From: Bifidobacteriaceae bacterium
GTDB taxonomy: Bacteria; Actinomycetota; Actinomycetes; Actinomycetales; WQXJ01
Direction: 5' to 3'
Length of the DNA: 45,549 nucleotides
Assembly: GCA_031272885.1 (NCBI GenBank)
Contig: JAISSX010000047.1
Span: 1-45,549 of the forward strand
Shown: one piece after another, positions 42,170 to 45,549 of the stretch
Layout: every line of letters starts with the position of its first letter
How positions within the stretch are numbered: the stretch's first letter is position 1
Translations under genes and position numbers: made by a program
The notes under the pieces: generated by a model
What the model was told of the DNA's origin: nothing
Database searches by the model: none
The model's input: the letters and a program-made list of their open reading frames with translations, nothing else

Positions 42170-42221
42170 GGGTCCTAAGCTTGTCTCGGCATTTTGAGTT
42201 GCTGACCAACGAGAGGCTGCG

Positions 42222-42962
42222 ATGAGCTACACACTGGTACTGCTCCGCCACGGTGAGAGCGAATGGAACGCGAAGAACCTGTTCACGGGTTGGGTTGACG
42301 TGCCCTTGTCCGACAAGGGCCGGGCCGAGGCCACCCGCGGCGGCGAATTGCTGAAGGAAGCCGGCGTCCTGCCGCAGATTCTGCATACATCGTTGCTGCG
42401 CCGGGCCATCATGACGGCCAACCTGGCGCTGGATGCGGCGGACCGGCACTGGATTCCGGTGCGGCGGTCGTGGCGGTTGAACGAACGCCACTACGGCGCG
42501 CTGCAGGGCAAGAACAAGACCCAGATCAGGGACGAGTTCGGCGAAGAGCAGTTCATGCTGTGGCGGCGCTCCTACGACGTGCCGCCGCCCGCCATTGAGC
42601 GCGGTTCGGAGTTCTCGCAGGATGCCGACCCTCGCTACGCCGGCGAGCCACTGGTGCTGACCGAAGCCTTGAAGAACGTCCTGATCAGGGCGTTGCCCTA
42701 CTGGGAGGAAGCCATTGTGCCCGACCTCAAAGCGGGCAAGGTGGTGCTGGTGGCGGCTCACGGCAACTCGCTGCGGGCGCTGGTGAAGCACCTGGACGGC
42801 ATCAGCGATGAGGCCATTGCGGGGCTGAATATCCCCACCGGTATTCCGCTGGTGTATCACTTGGACGAGGATTTGAAGCCGCTCAATCCGGGTGGCACCT
42901 ATCTGGATCCGGATGCGGCCCAAGCGGCTATTGCCGCCGTGGCCAACCAAGGCAAGAAGTAG
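42222..42962 (+). CDS. gpmA: 2,3-bisphosphoglycerate-dependent phosphoglycerate mutase
   Basis: 246 residues. Motifs: [10 protein letters not shown] with the phosphorylated His, [25 protein letters not shown] with the catalytic Glu, and [17 protein letters not shown]. It interconverts 3- and 2-phosphoglycerate in glycolysis. ATG 42222 has GAGAGG upstream. In mycobacteria senX3-regX3 follow this gene; here carD is next, so that two-component system is absent at this place. Confidence 0.96.
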   Translation: MSYTLVLLRHGESEWNAKNLFTGWVDVPLSDKGRAEATRGGELLKEAGVLPQILHTSLLRRAIMTANLALDAADRHWIPVRRSWRLNERHYGALQGKNKTQIRDEFGEEQFMLWRRSYDVPPPAIERGSEFSQDADPRYAGEPLVLTEALKNVLIRALPYWEEAIVPDLKAGKVVLVAAHGNSLRALVKHLDGISDEAIAGLNIPTGIPLVYHLDEDLKPLNPGGTYLDPDAAQAAIAAVANQGKK

Positions 42963-42977
42963 CCGTCCGGCGGGCTG

Positions 42978-42997
42978 GGCCCGGCACATCCCGGGCC
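42978..42997 (+). terminator. Hairpin after gpmA
   Basis: GGCCCGG-cacatc-CCGGGCC, a 7-bp perfect stem with a 6-base loop, begins 15 bp after the gpmA stop. No U-tract, but GC hairpins of this kind often terminate in actinobacteria. Confidence 0.5.
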
Positions 42998-43072
42998 GGG
43001 TCCAGCGCAATCGGATAATGGCCGCCTGACCAGGGCATTTACATTCCCCGAGGCGACGGCGAGGCCCCAAAT

Positions 43073-43082
43073 GTGGTAAACT
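43073..43082 (+). promoter_or_regulatory. Candidate extended -10 promoter of carD
   Basis: TGTGGTAAACT, with a -10-like TAAACT at 43077-43082 and an upstream TG extension, lies 33 bp before the carD ATG. No good -35 is visible. Confidence 0.4.
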
Positions 43083-43114
43083 TGGCGCGCCGCGAGAGGG
43101 GAATCACTAAGACT

Positions 43115-43606
43115 ATGGCTTTTGCAGTTGGCGAGACTGTGGTGTATCCGCACCACGGGGCCGCACTCATCGAAGACATCACCACCCGCACCATCAAGGG
43201 TGTGGACAAGCTGTATCTTCGGCTGCGGGTGACCCAGGGTGATCTGACCATCGAGGTGCCGGCGGAAAACGTCGAAATGGTGGGTGTGCGTGACGTAGTG
43301 GGTCGCGAAGGCCTTGACCGAGTGTTCGAGGTGCTGCGGGCCAACGTCAAGGAAGAGCCCACCAACTGGTCGCGTCGTTACAAGGCCAATGTCGAGAAGA
43401 TCGCCTCGGGCGATGTCATCAAGGTCTCCGAGGTGGTGCGGGACCTGTCCCGCCGCGACACCAACCGGGGTCTTTCCGCAGGTGAGAAACGCATGTTGGC
43501 GCGCGCCCGGCAAATCTTGGTGTCGGAGTTGGCGCTGGCCGAAGGCATCGACGAAGCGGCGGCCGAGATCCGGCTGGACCAAATCTTGGCCGAACCGGTC
43601 GTATAG
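43115..43606 (+). CDS. carD: CarD-family transcription regulator
   Basis: 163 residues from ATG 43115. The N-terminal RNA-polymerase-interacting domain shows [20 protein letters not shown] and [18 protein letters not shown]. The C-terminal helical DNA-binding domain includes [13 protein letters not shown], with the conserved Trp that wedges the upstream edge of the bubble. CarD stabilises the RNA-polymerase open complex, notably at rRNA promoters. It begins the carD-ispF-cysS unit; ispF starts 13 bp after its stop. Confidence 0.95.
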   Translation: MAFAVGETVVYPHHGAALIEDITTRTIKGVDKLYLRLRVTQGDLTIEVPAENVEMVGVRDVVGREGLDRVFEVLRANVKEEPTNWSRRYKANVEKIASGDVIKVSEVVRDLSRRDTNRGLSAGEKRMLARARQILVSELALAEGIDEAAAEIRLDQILAEPVV

Positions 43607-43618
43607 CCAACCGGGGCC

Positions 43619-44113
43619 ATGACGTACCGCAGCGGCATCGGCTTTGACGCCCACCGGTTTGCGCCCGCTGGTAGCCGCCCCCTTCACCTCGCTCTCTTGA
43701 CGTGGCCGGGTGAACCCGGCCTGGAAGGCCACTCGGACGGCGATGTCGCAACCCACGCCCTGGTGGACGCATTGTTGTCCGCCGCCGGTCTGGGCGACAT
43801 CGGCCGCTTGTTCGGCGTGGCCGATCCCCGCTTCCAAAACGCCGCTTCCGCGGTGTTCCTCCGCAACACCATGCTGCACCTGCGCCAGGAGGGCTTCCTG
43901 GTGGTGAACGCGGCCGTCCAGGTGATAGGCAACCGGCCCGCCATCGCGCCCCGCCGGGCCGAAGCCGAGGCAGCCCTGTCGGAAATCCTGGAGGCGCCCG
44001 TCAACGTCAGTGGCACCACCACCGACGCCATGGGTTTCACCGGCCGCGGCGAGGGTTTGGCGGCGGTGGCGACGTGCCTGCTGGGCCCGGCCCCTGTAGC
44101 CTGGGCGGCGTGA
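43619..44113 (+). CDS. ispF: 2-C-methyl-D-erythritol 2,4-cyclodiphosphate synthase
   Basis: 164 residues from ATG 43619. Motifs: [10 protein letters not shown] (metal-binding Asp and His), [26 protein letters not shown], and [14 protein letters not shown]. It forms the cyclodiphosphate in the non-mevalonate isoprenoid pathway. ispD, which usually sits between carD and ispF (or is fused), is missing here. Its stop overlaps the cysS start by 4 bp (GTGA). Confidence 0.95.
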   Translation: MTYRSGIGFDAHRFAPAGSRPLHLALLTWPGEPGLEGHSDGDVATHALVDALLSAAGLGDIGRLFGVADPRFQNAASAVFLRNTMLHLRQEGFLVVNAAVQVIGNRPAIAPRRAEAEAALSEILEAPVNVSGTTTDAMGFTGRGEGLAAVATCLLGPAPVAWAA

Positions 44114-45525
44114 CTTCTGGCTTATCGCTTCATGACACGGCCACCGGCACGGTGCGCCCCTTCGTTCCCTTGGTGCCTGGCAAGGTGGGCATCTATCAGT
44201 GCGGTGCCACGGTGCAGGGAGCCCCGCACATCGGCCACCTGCGGCCGGCGGTGGTGTTCGACATCTTGCGCCGCTGGCTGGAGCGCCAAGGCCTCGAGGT
44301 GACGTTCATCCGCAACGTGACGGACATCGATGACAAGATCCTGAACAAGGCGGCCGAAGCAGGCTGGACCTGGTGGGCCTGGGCCCAGCGCTTCGAGCGC
44401 GAGTTCACCGCCGTCTACCAGCAGTTGGGCATACTGCCGCCCACCTACGAGCCACGCGCCACCGGCGTGGTGCCGGACATGATCGCGTTCATGGCCCGCC
44501 TGCTTGAGCGGGGCCACGCCTACACCGGCAAGCCCGGCAACGTCTACTTCGACGTCTCGTCCTTCCCTGATTATCTGGGCCTGACCCACCAACGCCTGGA
44601 AGACCTGGCGCCGGCCGATGACTCGATGGAAGACGACAAACACGACCCGCGGGATTTCGCATTGTGGAAAGCTGCAAAGCCAGGCGAACCGGACGATGCC
44701 GCCTGGGATACCCCGTGGGGTCGCGGCCGCCCAGGCTGGCACCTGGAATGCTCCACGATGGCGTGGCGCTACCTGGGTGAGACGTTCGACATTCACGGCG
44801 GCGGCCTCGACCTGCGCTTCCCGCACCACGAGAACGAGCGGGCCCAGTCGATGGCGGCCGGCTTCGGTTTTGCCCAGTATTGGCTGCACAACTCGCTGTT
44901 GACGCAGGCCGGCGTCAAGATGTCCAAGTCGCTGGGCAACTCGCTGTTCGCGGCCGAACTGTTGAAGCAGGCCCCGCCAGTGGTGCTGCGCTATACGCTG
45001 ACGGCAGCCCATTACCGCTCCACCTTGGAGTATTCGCCGGACACGTTGACGGAGGCGGCCGCCGCTTGGGAGCGGATCACCGGTTTCGTGGAACGGGCCG
45101 GCGAACGTGTGGGAGCCGGGCAGGATGTCACGACCCACCCCCTGCCGGAGGCCTTTGTGGAGGCCATGAACGACGACCTTGGCACGCCGGGCGCCCTGGC
45201 CCAGGTGCATGATGCCGTGCGGCGAGGCAACAGCGCCCTGGCGGACTTCGACGATGCCGAGGCCCAGGCGGCCCTGCTGGACGTGCGGGCGATGCTGGGC
45301 GCTTTGGGTTTGGATCCGCTGGATCCCCAGTGGGCGGCCGATGGCGCCGAAGCCTCCAAGGCGGAGGCCGCCCTCGGCGTCTTGGTGGAGGCCCAACTGG
45401 AGGAACGTGCGGCCGCCCGGGCGGCCCGTGACTTTGCCACCGCGGACGCCATCCGGGACCGCCTGGCGGCGGTGGGCATCCAGGTTGAAGACTCCCCGGC
45501 GGGCGCCCGCTGGTCCCTGTCCTGA
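44110..45525 (+). CDS. cysS: Cysteinyl-tRNA synthetase
   Basis: 471 residues from GTG 44110. Motifs: [19 protein letters not shown] (zinc Cys and HIGH), WHLECSTMA and [12 protein letters not shown] (further zinc ligands), KMSKSLGNS, and the C-terminal anticodon-binding helical bundle with [12 protein letters not shown]. Full length is consistent with CysS; MshC (mycothiol ligase) is shorter and lacks this C-terminal domain. It charges tRNA-Cys. The last gene in the window; about 24 bases follow with nothing recognisable. Confidence 0.95.
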   Translation: MTSGLSLHDTATGTVRPFVPLVPGKVGIYQCGATVQGAPHIGHLRPAVVFDILRRWLERQGLEVTFIRNVTDIDDKILNKAAEAGWTWWAWAQRFEREFTAVYQQLGILPPTYEPRATGVVPDMIAFMARLLERGHAYTGKPGNVYFDVSSFPDYLGLTHQRLEDLAPADDSMEDDKHDPRDFALWKAAKPGEPDDAAWDTPWGRGRPGWHLECSTMAWRYLGETFDIHGGGLDLRFPHHENERAQSMAAGFGFAQYWLHNSLLTQAGVKMSKSLGNSLFAAELLKQAPPVVLRYTLTAAHYRSTLEYSPDTLTEAAAAWERITGFVERAGERVGAGQDVTTHPLPEAFVEAMNDDLGTPGALAQVHDAVRRGNSALADFDDAEAQAALLDVRAMLGALGLDPLDPQWAADGAEASKAEAALGVLVEAQLEERAAARAARDFATADAIRDRLAAVGIQVEDSPAGARWSLS

Positions 45526-45549
45526 CCTTCCTTCTCCGAGGTTCCGGGG

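Overview
The window is about 45.5 kb of G+C-rich DNA with densely packed genes, many joined by 4-base ATGA/GTGA stop-start overlaps. Gene content and order point to an actinobacterium (Actinomycetota). The right-hand block ppa, dacB, DUF2342, tilS, hpt, ftsH, folE, folP, folB-folK, DUF3180, DUF2520, panC, lysS, lsr2 follows the order known around Rv3628-Rv3597c in Mycobacterium tuberculosis, and carD, lsr2, RipA-like and DUF3180 genes are typical of the phylum. I cannot name the genus. Nothing looks like a prophage, plasmid, insertion sequence or CRISPR array, and I found no tRNA or rRNA.

Region 1 (1-3550, minus strand) is the head of a surface-polysaccharide operon: a Wzz/BY-kinase fusion, a low-molecular-weight tyrosine phosphatase and two GT4 glycosyltransferases, the last cut by the window edge. 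Region 2 (3700-9767, plus) is a cobalamin-uptake operon behind a B12 riboswitch: a lipoprotein with an alpha/alpha-barrel, a DUF4430 protein with an LAxTG-like wall-sorting signal, then the T, fused A-A and S parts of an ECF transporter. The two extracellular proteins together resemble the two halves of animal intrinsic factor/transcobalamin, split over two genes. Region 3 (16950-9602, minus) is a cell-envelope operon: class A PBP, a small ORF, a CDP-glycerol phosphotransferase-like protein, two GT2 enzymes, a small ParB-like-fold protein and a LytR_C protein.

Region 4 (17026-20028) holds aroK, a DedA membrane protein, a SpoU-type RNA methyltransferase and class II fructose-bisphosphate aldolase, closed by a strong hairpin. 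Region 5 (20131-25749) is an amino-sugar uptake cluster: ROK regulator, binding lipoprotein, two permeases and NagB, with no ATPase of its own. A secreted NlpC/P60 peptidoglycan hydrolase follows. Region 6 (27358-45525) is the conserved core block: pyrophosphatase, D,D-carboxypeptidase, tRNA lysidine synthetase, HPRT, FtsH, folate synthesis, PanC, LysS, Lsr2, GpmA, CarD, IspF and CysS.

Three sequence-level signals stand out beyond the genes. First, a palindromic element with 14-22 bp inverted arms (core CGAAAGGTCAATTC) occurs twice, once in frame inside the ECF T-component gene and once between genes. Second, the 12-mer TGCCCGATGGCG occurs ten times by eye, on both strands and in different codon frames. 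Third, a promoter/operator ahead of the ROK gene appears to give a leaderless transcript.
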